A stretch of 64,000 bases of DNA from Luteitalea pratensis. Lineage in GTDB: Bacteria; Acidobacteriota; Vicinamibacteria; Vicinamibacterales; Vicinamibacteraceae. How positions within the stretch are numbered: position 1 is the first letter of the stretch; each line of letters opens with the position of its first letter. The position numbers and the translations under genes are program-made. The DNA lies in NCBI RefSeq assembly GCF_001618865.1, contig NZ_CP015136.1, positions 6,669,001 to 6,733,000 of the forward strand, given 5' to 3'. The notes under the pieces are model-generated. The model was not told the origin of the DNA. It searched no databases and was given only the letters and a program-made list of their open reading frames with translations. This document shows, in pieces, positions 57,501 through 64,000 of this stretch.

Positions 57501-58843
57501 CAGCGCAACGCGGCCTCGACCTGCGGGGAGTACCGTGCACCAGAGAAGGCCACCGTCACGGCGGCGTAACCCGTGCCCTGGCGAGCTGCGACCGCGATCT
57601 CGTCGTCGCCGACGAGCGTGACCATCTGCTCGATGATCGTGCAGAGGTCTTCGCGACGCGCGTAGAACAGTTCGCGCTTCGGGAAGTGGTTGAAGATCGC
57701 GCGCGCCTCGCGCCACGCGTGCGAGTTGGGCGTGACGTCGAGCCCCTCGTGGACGTAGGTGAGCTTCTCGTCGAGGACCGGGATGTCGGCGGCCTTGGCG
57801 GCAAACGCGCTCTTGGCAAAGCGGCCGATCGCGAGCGTCATGCCGGCCAGGGTGCCATCGGCGGTCCACTCGCGGACGAATACGTCCTCGAGCGTCCCCA
57901 GGTGGTGGATGGCGTGGCCGTTCACGCAGTAGTCGATGTCGATGATCCGCGCATCGTCGGTTGCAGGCGAGAGGTTGCGCGTGATGTCTTCGGGAAGGCC
58001 AGGGAACACCGTCTCGATGAGCGCCGGGTCCTTGAAGGCGCCGAGCGCGCTCTCGTCCTGAGGCTGCAGGACGCCATCGGCGCCCGGGACGTAGCGCATC
58101 ACGCCGAGCAGCACGAAGTTGTCGTCGCAGAGCCACTCGAGCAGGCGCCGCGAACCCGCGGCGGCGGTCATGTCGCCGTCACGCGCGCGGAGGCGGGCGC
58201 TGGCAGCAATCACCGCGGCCTTCATTGGCGCGAAGTCGCTGACGGCCAGGAACACGCTCTTGAGCAGGCTGAAGATCTGGTGCTCGAGGCGGCGCATCCG
58301 CTCGGTTCGATCGATGCGCTCGATGCGGAACTGGCAGAACAGCTCAGGCGACCCCTCGTCACCGTGCCCGCCCACGTGCACCACCCGCTCCCATTGCCGG
58401 CGGACGGTGATGCGCGGGTGAATCGCGGAGAAGACCCGCAGGTTCTCGTTCTTGAAGAAGTTGGTGAGGCTCTCGAAGATGAAGGGGGCGTCGGGGGTGT
58501 GCGTCTCGACGATCGTCACCTCGTGGGGACCGCCGTCGTGCGCGGCCATCGCGCGGTCCTCCGCTTCGTCGCAGTTACGGACGGCCACGTGCAGGCCTGG
58601 CAAGCCCCGGTACAACTGCACTTCCGGCGGCATCGTGTGGGCGATGAACCTGAAGTACTCTCCGATGCGCGCCGCCAGTGCAGGGGCCGGCAGGCGGAAG
58701 GCGACGCTGTCCGGCATCTCGGCCAGCACCACGCCAGCCAGGGCATGGAGCAGGTCGCGGTCGCCCTCGGGCGCCGTCGCGGCGACGATGCGTTGCACTT
58801 CTTCGAGGATCTGGGCTCGCTTGGTCGGGTCGGCTGTGATCAT
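54599..58843 (-). CDS. NAD-specific glutamate dehydrogenase, large (GDH2-type)
   Basis: 1,414 residues. The long N-terminal half has ACT-like regulatory segments ([17 protein letters not shown] region; [20 protein letters not shown]). The catalytic half contains [40 protein letters not shown] (catalytic Lys region), [75 protein letters not shown] and [20 protein letters not shown]. These are the conserved parts of the 160-180 kDa NAD-GDH family (Rossmann plus catalytic parts). It oxidises glutamate to 2-oxoglutarate and ammonium. At 1,414 residues it is somewhat shorter than the 1,600-residue streptomycete form. It diverges from the next gene by only five bases, so promoters overlap coding DNA. 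Confidence 0.95.
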   Translation of the reverse strand: [1414 protein letters not shown]

Positions 58844-58848
58844 GACGT

Positions 58849-60114
58849 TTGCTGATGACCTCTATAACGATCGCTCATGCTATCGCTCTCCCTGAGGGGA
58901 GACAAGACGGGCTCGGATGTGCGTATCGACGGGCGCTGCTTGCCTCCTGGACGACGCGCACGCAATGGTCGCGTGGGTGGCGCATCTGGTTCATTCTGCT
59001 GGTGTTCTGGCCGGTCGGTGGCGCCGTCGGACAGCCCGCGGCACCGCCGGATCAAGCCTGGCAGACCGCGGTGGACCAATACCTGGCCGGTGATCGGTCT
59101 GGGGCAGGAGCGACTCTGCTGCACGCGACACCACCGGCGTTGTTCGAGTCCTCCCGGCGGGCGTTCGAACAGTGGCGAGCCGGCCCGGCCGGCGACGCCG
59201 AGGCGCGCCGAATCGCGACGCGCCGTTTCCAGGTGTCGGCACTGCTGCCCCTGGACCTCCTGATCGCCGTCACGGGTCGAGCGCTGGCGACCGAGCACGA
59301 AGTGGCGCTCGAGAATGCCGCCCGCGAGGCCTGGCAGCGGCTCGACGCGTTCGATGGCCAGGACGGCGGCGCAGCGTCGGCGCAGGTCCGGCAGTTCCGC
59401 AGGTGGTGGCGCCTGGCCTTCGTCCAGCACCTCATCGCATCGGGCCGTTTCCGCGACGTGCCCCGGGAGGCGGCTTCCGTCCATCCACCCGAGGATGACG
59501 CCGAAGCGGTGGCCGCACTCGCCCTGCTTCGCGGAGTGGCGCTCGAGACGCGTGCCCGTCTCGCCGACGAGGTGCCCACCGGCTCGGCAGCCGTGAACAT
59601 GCGTCGGCTGCCCGTGGCTTCGCGGACCGCACCGATGCTGATCGCGATGGACGATGCAGGCAAGCAGTACCGGCGCGCCCTCGAACTGAAGCCGGGCGAT
59701 CGCGAGGCGACGCTGCGGCTGGCGCGGGTCGCGATCGAGCGTAACCGCCTCGACGACGCGGAGCGCCTGCTTTCGCCGTTGTTGTTGCAGGCATGCCGTG
59801 ATGCGGTGTGCGGGCTGGCACACCTGTTTGCCGGGGAGGTGTACGAGGGACGCAAGGACATGGAGCGAGCCTCGGGTTCGTACGCGCGTGCCTCCGCCGT
59901 TCCCGCGGTACGTCACTCCGCACTGGTGGCGATGATGCAGGCCGCCATGCGACGGGGCAGCGCTGGCGGCGCCTACGATTTGACGCGCCAGTTCGCGACG
60001 CCCGTCGCCCTCGCGCCGCGACAGCCACCCGATGCCTGGAACCTGTACACCGCTGGGCGCCTCTTCGAAGGCGACCGGATCCTCACGCACCTGATGGCAA
60101 CGGTGGTGAAGTGA
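58849..60114 (+). CDS. Exported TPR-like hypothetical protein
   Basis: 421 residues from TTG 58849 (ATG 58855 is an equal choice). A hydrophobic leader (WFILLVFWPVGGAVGQ) begins about 46 residues in, after a long basic stretch, so the true start may be later and unmarked. The rest is helical: AWQTAVDQYLAGDRSGAGAT, QYRRALELKPGDREATLRLA, RNRLDDAERLLSPLLLQAC and LFAGEVYEGRKDMERASGSY resemble tetratricopeptide units. Two Cys sit in QACRDAVCG. Function is not known; it may be a scaffold. It overlaps the downstream VWFA gene (GTGA) and diverges from the dehydrogenase gene. The pairing of TPR and VWFA proteins is common in Acidobacteriota. Confidence 0.8.
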   Translation: MLMTSITIAHAIALPEGRQDGLGCAYRRALLASWTTRTQWSRGWRIWFILLVFWPVGGAVGQPAAPPDQAWQTAVDQYLAGDRSGAGATLLHATPPALFESSRRAFEQWRAGPAGDAEARRIATRRFQVSALLPLDLLIAVTGRALATEHEVALENAAREAWQRLDAFDGQDGGAASAQVRQFRRWWRLAFVQHLIASGRFRDVPREAASVHPPEDDAEAVAALALLRGVALETRARLADEVPTGSAAVNMRRLPVASRTAPMLIAMDDAGKQYRRALELKPGDREATLRLARVAIERNRLDDAERLLSPLLLQACRDAVCGLAHLFAGEVYEGRKDMERASGSYARASAVPAVRHSALVAMMQAAMRRGSAGGAYDLTRQFATPVALAPRQPPDAWNLYTAGRLFEGDRILTHLMATVVK

Positions 60115-61148
60115 CGACTCGCCAGGCATCCAGGGCTCGATGGTCGGCCGTCGTTATCCGGCCATCGGCCGTCGGCCCTCGGCCTTCGAACATCTGCGTT
60201 CGGCGGCCGACGTTCAGCGTTCGTCGTGTACTTGCCGCCATGGCGGCCGTCTTCGTGCTGGCCGCCACACCGCATGCGCAGGATACCGTGCCGCTGTTCC
60301 GCGCGTCGGTCGACGTCGTCACCATCGACGCCTTCGCCCACCAGAATCGCAAGCCGATCGGCGACCTCACGTCCGGGGACTTCGTGGTGCGCGACAACGG
60401 CGTCGAGCAGGTCGTCGGCTCGCTCGGCACCACCGACAGCGCGCACGTCATCATCGGGCTGGACCTCAGTGGCAGTGTGGACGGGCGGACCCTGGAGCAG
60501 CTCAGGGCCGCCGTGCGGGCGCTCGTTGGCGAGTTGACGCCGCAGGATCGCGTGTCGCTCTTCACGTTCTCCGATCGGGTGCGCCTGCTGATGCGGGCCA
60601 GCCCGCCTGGCGGCAACCTCGACGCGACGCTCGCGCGGTTCGAGGCGAGCGGTGCGACGCCGCTGCACGATGCGATCGTGTTCGGCAGTGCGCTCTCCTT
60701 CGCCGACCAGGGTCCCTCGGTGTTCCTGCTCTTCACCGATGGTCAGGACACGACGAGCTGGACGTCGGCCGCGCGCACCCTCGACGTCCTGCGTCGCACA
60801 AACGTGGTCGTCTTCCCCGTCGGCGCGGGCCTGCCGACAGCGGTCACGTCCGCACCGTTCTCCGAGACCTTCACCCGCCAGACGTGGATGGCACCGACAG
60901 CCGGCGACGGCTTGCGGCTCCTGCAGTCGGCGGCTGACGTCACCGGTGGCGAGTTCCTGCGCATCAACAAGGGCGCTCACCTGTCCGAGACGTTCCGCGG
61001 CATCCTCTCGCAGTACCGCCAGCGCTATCTCCTGACCTATTCGCCGTCCGGACCGCCGGCGCCGGGATGGCACCGCCTCGACGTGCGGCTGCGCGCGCGC
61101 GCTGGCAGCGTCGTCGCGCGGGAAGGGTACATGGCGAGGAACCCCTGA
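60111..61148 (+). CDS. VWFA-related exported protein (acidobacterial type)
   Basis: 345 residues from GTG 60111, overlapping the preceding stop (GTGA); ATG 60240 is the alternative and gives a cleaner signal peptide (AAMAAVFVLAATPHAQ). The mature protein has VDVVTIDAFAHQNRKPIGDL, then DFVVRDNGVEQVVGSL, then the von Willebrand A domain with MIDAS motif HVIIGLDLSGSVDGRTLEQL (DxSxS), LLFTDGQDTTSWTSA and ending QRYLLTYSPSGPPAPGWHRL. This is the TIGR03436-type 'VWFA-related acidobacterial domain' family, whose ligand is not known. A heptamer array occupies codons before the ATG 60240, so the extended N-terminus may not be translated. Confidence 0.85.
   Translation: MTTRQASRARWSAVVIRPSAVGPRPSNICVRRPTFSVRRVLAAMAAVFVLAATPHAQDTVPLFRASVDVVTIDAFAHQNRKPIGDLTSGDFVVRDNGVEQVVGSLGTTDSAHVIIGLDLSGSVDGRTLEQLRAAVRALVGELTPQDRVSLFTFSDRVRLLMRASPPGGNLDATLARFEASGATPLHDAIVFGSALSFADQGPSVFLLFTDGQDTTSWTSAARTLDVLRRTNVVVFPVGAGLPTAVTSAPFSETFTRQTWMAPTAGDGLRLLQSAADVTGGEFLRINKGAHLSETFRGILSQYRQRYLLTYSPSGPPAPGWHRLDVRLRARAGSVVAREGYMARNP
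60140..60225. repeat. Heptanucleotide array in the N-terminal part of the VWFA reading frame
   Basis: ATCGGCC, GTCGGCC, CTCGGCC, TTCGAAC, ATCTGCG, TTCGGCG, GCCGACG, TTCAGCG and TTCGTCG run in 7-base phase. It lies between the overlapping GTG 60111 and ATG 60240, which suggests the gene's true start could be the later ATG. Confidence 0.7.
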
Positions 61149-61151
61149 ACG

Positions 61152-61215
61152 GGCGCCGGGTACCGGGTACCGGGCACCGGGTACCAGGCACACCGCACCG
61201 GCTGCCGGGCACCGC
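61152..61215. repeat. Heptanucleotide array after the VWFA gene
   Basis: GGGTACC, GGGTACC, GGGCACC, GGGTACC, AGGCACA and looser units start four bases after the VWFA stop. Unit family is shared with 17801-17837. It lies in the 204-base gap before the epimerase, together with the palindrome 61263-61284. Confidence 0.78.
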
Positions 61216-61262
61216 ACATGCACACGCGCACTCGCACCGGCGCCGCGTGGACGGGGTCGTAG

Positions 61263-61284
61263 CCGCCGACCTTCAGGTCGGCGG
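61263..61284. repeat. 10-base inverted repeat, CCGCCGACCT type
   Basis: CCGCCGACCT-TC-AGGTCGGCGG is a perfect hairpin, closely related to 31530-31551. It lies 69 bases before the epimerase TTG start. It may be a REP-like insertion or a leader hairpin; no promoter is obvious. Confidence 0.75.
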
Positions 61285-61352
61285 ATCGCACCGCGAGAGA
61301 GAGCGGAGAGGGAGGAAATAGACTACTGTGGCGTTTTCCGAGGAGTTCGATC

Positions 61353-62456
61353 TTGACCGCTTCGTCCAGTCGTCGCACGTTCCTGTCGTCTTCGGCCGCG
61401 GTATTGACCGCGGCCGCGCTGCAAGGTCAGGGCGGCGCGGTCAAGACGCCTGCCGTGGTGCTGCCCCGGCCGGTGGCGCTTGGCTTGGACAACTTCGCCG
61501 TCCGCGCCAGCAACTGGAAGGCCATGCGCCTGCTGGAGTACGCGACGACGGTCGGCGTCGACTCAGTGTTCATCAGTGACCTCGATGCGTTCGAGTCGCT
61601 CGAGGAGCCCTCGCTGCGCAAACTCCGCGAGGAGGCCACGGCGCGCAACCTCACCATCCACGTCGGCACATGGAGCGTGTGTCCGACCAGCAAGGCGTTC
61701 CGGCCGGCCAACGGGACCGCCCACGAGCAGTTGTCGAAGGCCATCCGCACCGCGCGCTTCGTCGGCTCACCGGTCGTGCGCGTCGTGCTCGGCACATGGG
61801 AAGACCGACTCACGCCGGGCGGCATCGGCCGGCACATCGACAGCCTCGTTGCGGTGCTCAAGGGCGGCCGCTCCGAGGCCCTCGACGCCGGGCTGAAGAT
61901 TGCCGTCGAGAATCACGCCGGCGACATGCGATCCGAGGAGCTCGCGGCCGTCGTCGAAATGTCGGGACGCGATTTCGTCGGCGTCAACTACGACTCGGGC
62001 AACTCGCTCTGGACGCTCGAGAACCCCGTCGACGCCCTCGAGACACTTGCGCCGTACATCGTCACGACCAGCCTGCGCGATGGCGTCATCACCGAGATTC
62101 CCGCCGGCTGCCGCGTCAAGTGGACGGCGATGGGCGATGGCCAGGTCGACTTCGTGCGCTTCATGCCCCGCTTCGCCGAGCTGTGCCCGGGCATCCCGAT
62201 CCACATCGAGACGATCTCCGGCGTCGGCCGCGACGTGCCATTCCTCGAGGACGCCTTCTGGACTGCCTGGCCGCGGCTGGAAGCCCAGGGCCTGGCGCGC
62301 TTCATCCGCGTGATGCGGCGCAAAGCGCCCATCGCGCCGACAACGACCAAGCCGAACGATCCGCTGGAGCAGCGCCGCGAACTCGAACGCAGCCTCGCCT
62401 ACTGCAAGGCCACACTCGGCCTTGGCCTGCGTGCCACGAAGGTGTCGCCGATATGA
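61353..62456 (+). CDS. Tat-exported sugar phosphate isomerase/epimerase (TIM barrel)
   Basis: 367 residues from TTG 61353, chosen because AGGAG lies seven bases upstream. The leader (MTASSSRRTFLSSSAAVLTA) carries a twin-Arg motif. The barrel shows DNFAVRASNWKAMRLLEYAT, DSVFISDLDAFESLEEPSL, LTIHVGTWSVCPTSKAFRP, VVRVVLGTWEDRLTPGGIG, LKIAVENHAGDM, VGVNYDSGNSLWTLENPVDA and IPIHIETISGVGRDVPFLED (metal-ligand Glu and Asp positions). It is a second, divergent member of the family at 33370-34278. The sulfatase gene follows with ATGA overlap, so both act together, probably on a sulfated sugar in the periplasm. Confidence 0.88.
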   Translation: MTASSSRRTFLSSSAAVLTAAALQGQGGAVKTPAVVLPRPVALGLDNFAVRASNWKAMRLLEYATTVGVDSVFISDLDAFESLEEPSLRKLREEATARNLTIHVGTWSVCPTSKAFRPANGTAHEQLSKAIRTARFVGSPVVRVVLGTWEDRLTPGGIGRHIDSLVAVLKGGRSEALDAGLKIAVENHAGDMRSEELAAVVEMSGRDFVGVNYDSGNSLWTLENPVDALETLAPYIVTTSLRDGVITEIPAGCRVKWTAMGDGQVDFVRFMPRFAELCPGIPIHIETISGVGRDVPFLEDAFWTAWPRLEAQGLARFIRVMRRKAPIAPTTTKPNDPLEQRRELERSLAYCKATLGLGLRATKVSPI

Positions 62457-63967
62457 CCTCGCGCCTGCTTCTGCTCGTCTTCGCGCGGTTGGCCCTCGCC
62501 GTTCTCGCGCTCGCCCCGTGTGCCTCTCTCGCACAGGCGCAAGCGACCAGGCCGCGCAACATCGTCTTCATCCTCGCCGACGACCATCGCTACGACGCAC
62601 TCGGCGTCATGGGACATCCGCTGGCGCGGACGCCCAACATGGACGCACTTGCGAAGGGCGGCGCGCATATGCGCAACGCGTTCGTGACGACGGCCCTGTG
62701 CTCGCCGTCGCGGGCGTCGATCCTGACCGGCACCTACGCGCACACGCACGGCGTCGTCGACAACTTCACGCCGATTCCGCCGGTGCTCCCCAACGTCGGC
62801 CAACAGCTGAAGACAGCCGGGTATCAGACGGCCCTGATCGGAAAGTGGCACATCGGCAACGAAGACGATGCGCCGCAGCCGGGCTTCGATCACTGGGTGA
62901 GCTTCCGCGGCCAGGGCGAGTACCTGCCGCGCGCGGGCGCCACGATGCTCAACGTGGATGGCAAGCGGGTGCCGCAGAAGGGGTACATCACCGACGAACT
63001 GACCGATTACGCGATCGAGTGGCTCGGGAAGACCTCGCGCGACAAGCCGTTCTTCCTCTACCTCTCTCACAAGGGCGTGCACGCCGATTTCGTGCCGGCC
63101 GACCGCCACAAGGGCTCGCTGAAGGACGTGCCCGTGCCCACGCCCGCGACAATGGCGCCAGAGGCCGCAGTCGCGGGCAAGTTTCCGACATGGGTGCGCA
63201 ACCAGCGCAACAGCTGGCACGGCGTCGAGTACCCGTACCACTCGAGTTTGGACGTGGCCGAGTACTACCGGCGCTACATGGAGACGCTGCGCGCCGTCGA
63301 CGACAGCGTCGGACGTGTCGTCGCATGGCTGCGAGAGACGGGTCAACTCGAGAACACGCTCGTCATCTACATGGGCGACAACGGGTTCGCGTTCGGCGAG
63401 CACGGGCTGATCGACAAGCGGACCGCGTTTGACTGGTCCATGCGTGTGCCGATGATCGTGTACGCGCCCGGACTCGTCGCGCCCGGGCAGCAGATCAACC
63501 GCCTCGTGGCCAACATCGACATCGCGCCGACGATGCTCGACCTGGCAGGCGTGGCGCGCCCGTCGCACATGCAGGGGATGAGCATGCTGCCGCTGTTGCG
63601 CGACGCGACGACGCCGTGGCGTGACACGCTGCTGTACGAGTACTACTGGGAGTGGAGTTTCCCGCAGACGCCGACGCAGTTCGCGCTGCGCGGCGAGAAG
63701 TACAAGTACGTCTTCACGCACGGCGTGTGGGATGCCGACATGTTCTTCGATCTGCAAGCCGATCCCCAGGAAGCGCACAACCTGGCCGACGACCCCGCGC
63801 AGCAGAAGACGATCGCGGCCATGCGCGCCCAGTTGTTCGAGACACTGGAGAAGACCGGCGGGCTGACGATTCCACTCTACATGCCACGCCTCGGCCAGAT
63901 GCGCCTGCGCAATCCCGAGGGATCGAAGGCGCAGCCGTTTCCGGATGCTTTCGTGAAGAAGCCGTGA
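62453..63967 (+). CDS. Secreted sulfatase (arylsulfatase family)
   Basis: 504 residues from ATG 62453 (four-base overlap with the epimerase stop). Signal peptide (LLLLVFARLALAVLALAPCA...LAQAQA). The N-terminal metal site RNIVFILADDHRYDALGVMG has the Asp pair. Cys83 in TTALCSPSRASILTG is the C-x-P-S-R formylglycine motif, needing an FGE or anSME maturase not seen in the window. KWHIGNEDDAPQPGFDHWVS, YLSHKGVHADF and MGDNGFAFGEHGLIDKRTAF (His and Lys metal-site residues) and ADPQEAHNLADDPA at the end are normal. It hydrolyses sulfate esters of carbohydrates or aryl compounds in the periplasm or outside. The epimerase pairing suggests a sulfated glycan. Confidence 0.92.
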   Translation: MTSRLLLLVFARLALAVLALAPCASLAQAQATRPRNIVFILADDHRYDALGVMGHPLARTPNMDALAKGGAHMRNAFVTTALCSPSRASILTGTYAHTHGVVDNFTPIPPVLPNVGQQLKTAGYQTALIGKWHIGNEDDAPQPGFDHWVSFRGQGEYLPRAGATMLNVDGKRVPQKGYITDELTDYAIEWLGKTSRDKPFFLYLSHKGVHADFVPADRHKGSLKDVPVPTPATMAPEAAVAGKFPTWVRNQRNSWHGVEYPYHSSLDVAEYYRRYMETLRAVDDSVGRVVAWLRETGQLENTLVIYMGDNGFAFGEHGLIDKRTAFDWSMRVPMIVYAPGLVAPGQQINRLVANIDIAPTMLDLAGVARPSHMQGMSMLPLLRDATTPWRDTLLYEYYWEWSFPQTPTQFALRGEKYKYVFTHGVWDADMFFDLQADPQEAHNLADDPAQQKTIAAMRAQLFETLEKTGGLTIPLYMPRLGQMRLRNPEGSKAQPFPDAFVKKP

Positions 63968-64000
63968 GCTAGAGCCGTCCGGCGGCCAGCATCAGCACCG

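Noticed and set aside
55001-58855. Open frame of 1,284 codons on + strand opposite the NAD-glutamate dehydrogenase, and similar ones at 46967-49906, 24520-26634, 52408-54510
   Set aside because: They mirror real genes on the other strand, lack domain motifs, and arise because high GC leaves few stop codons. The minus-strand genes have clear family motifs.
58844-58900. TATAAC-like hexamer near the divergent dehydrogenase/TPR starts as a promoter
   Set aside because: No -35 partner at the right spacing in either direction.
63969-64000. Possible 3' end of a minus-strand gene after the sulfatase (TAG at 63969-63971)
   Set aside because: Only about ten codons are visible, with no motif to support a gene.
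1-64000. tRNA, rRNA, CRISPR array, IS element or prophage
   Set aside because: No cloverleaf, repeat-spacer pattern, transposase, integrase or phage gene was recognised by reading. A tRNAscan/Infernal or CRISPR-finder run would settle small RNA genes.

Overview
The window is high-GC DNA (GC- and GTC/CGC-rich coding throughout) from a Gram-negative bacterium, most likely an Acidobacteriota member of the Vicinamibacteria (subdivision 6) type. The support is indirect: a VWFA-related protein of the acidobacterial type (60111-61148), a DUF1549/DUF1553 plus DUF1501 cytochrome operon shared by Planctomycetes and Acidobacteria, many Tat and Sec exported proteins, DUF5916 and alginate-export-type outer-membrane barrels, and abundant heptanucleotide arrays and short palindromes between genes. 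No tRNA, rRNA, CRISPR array, insertion sequence, integrase or phage gene was recognised. It reads as chromosomal core or accessory DNA rather than a mobile element. No gap between genes exceeds 300 bases.

Layout. 1-6535: a partial exported protein with a Gly/Pro-rich segment (-), then on the + strand a BaiN/YhiN-type flavoprotein, a TraB/GumN protein, a lipoprotein joining a SurA-like region to a DsbA-like thioredoxin, and a GAF-PAS hybrid histidine kinase with two receiver domains. 6552-9207 (-): an AI-2E family exporter and an APC permease. 9208-16400 (-): a purine-rich heptamer array, then the addB-addA recombination nuclease/helicase pair. 16493-17748 (+): a phosphopantetheinyl transferase with a DUF2721 membrane protein. 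17935-19932 (-): an exported unknown, an ECF sigma factor and a zinc-type anti-sigma, packed as an operon. 20077-24499: an outer-membrane barrel, the nrfHA nitrite-to-ammonium reductase (-), a small periplasmic coiled-coil protein and a DUF3079 protein. 24532-31438 (-): a CHASE hybrid kinase, an aldo/keto reductase, a GT-C type membrane glycosyltransferase and a sarcosine-oxidase-like flavoprotein. 31694-34278 (-): pntB, a pntA membrane part and a Tat-exported TIM-barrel epimerase. 34366-37092 (-): a DUF5916 outer-membrane gene broken by two frameshifts. 37157-43510 (+): the PSD1/DUF1501/DUF2231-cytochrome-LRR operon. 43520-58843 (-): a 2,844-residue cyclic beta-1,2-glucan synthase, a penicillin/acyl-homoserine-lactone-acylase-type Ntn hydrolase and a large NAD-glutamate dehydrogenase. 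58849-63967 (+): a repeat-type exported protein, a VWFA protein, a second Tat-exported epimerase and a sulfatase, mostly chained by 4-base overlaps.

How the genes fit together. Envelope and periplasm functions dominate: periplasmic thiol chemistry, nitrite ammonification, ECF-based sensing, glucan synthesis, sulfatase and epimerase glycan processing, and two large hybrid sensor kinases without a DNA-binding output partner nearby.

The most unusual signal is not a gene. At least eight arrays of degenerate 7-base tandem repeats occur, several abutting stop codons (addA, pntB, the DUF5916 gene). One is read in frame inside addB and one lies in the N-terminal part of the VWFA reading frame. Several short palindromes are also dispersed, one of them inside the PSD1 gene. 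Together they resemble the heptamer STRR and REP-type repeats known from other bacteria, but in an acidobacterial setting.
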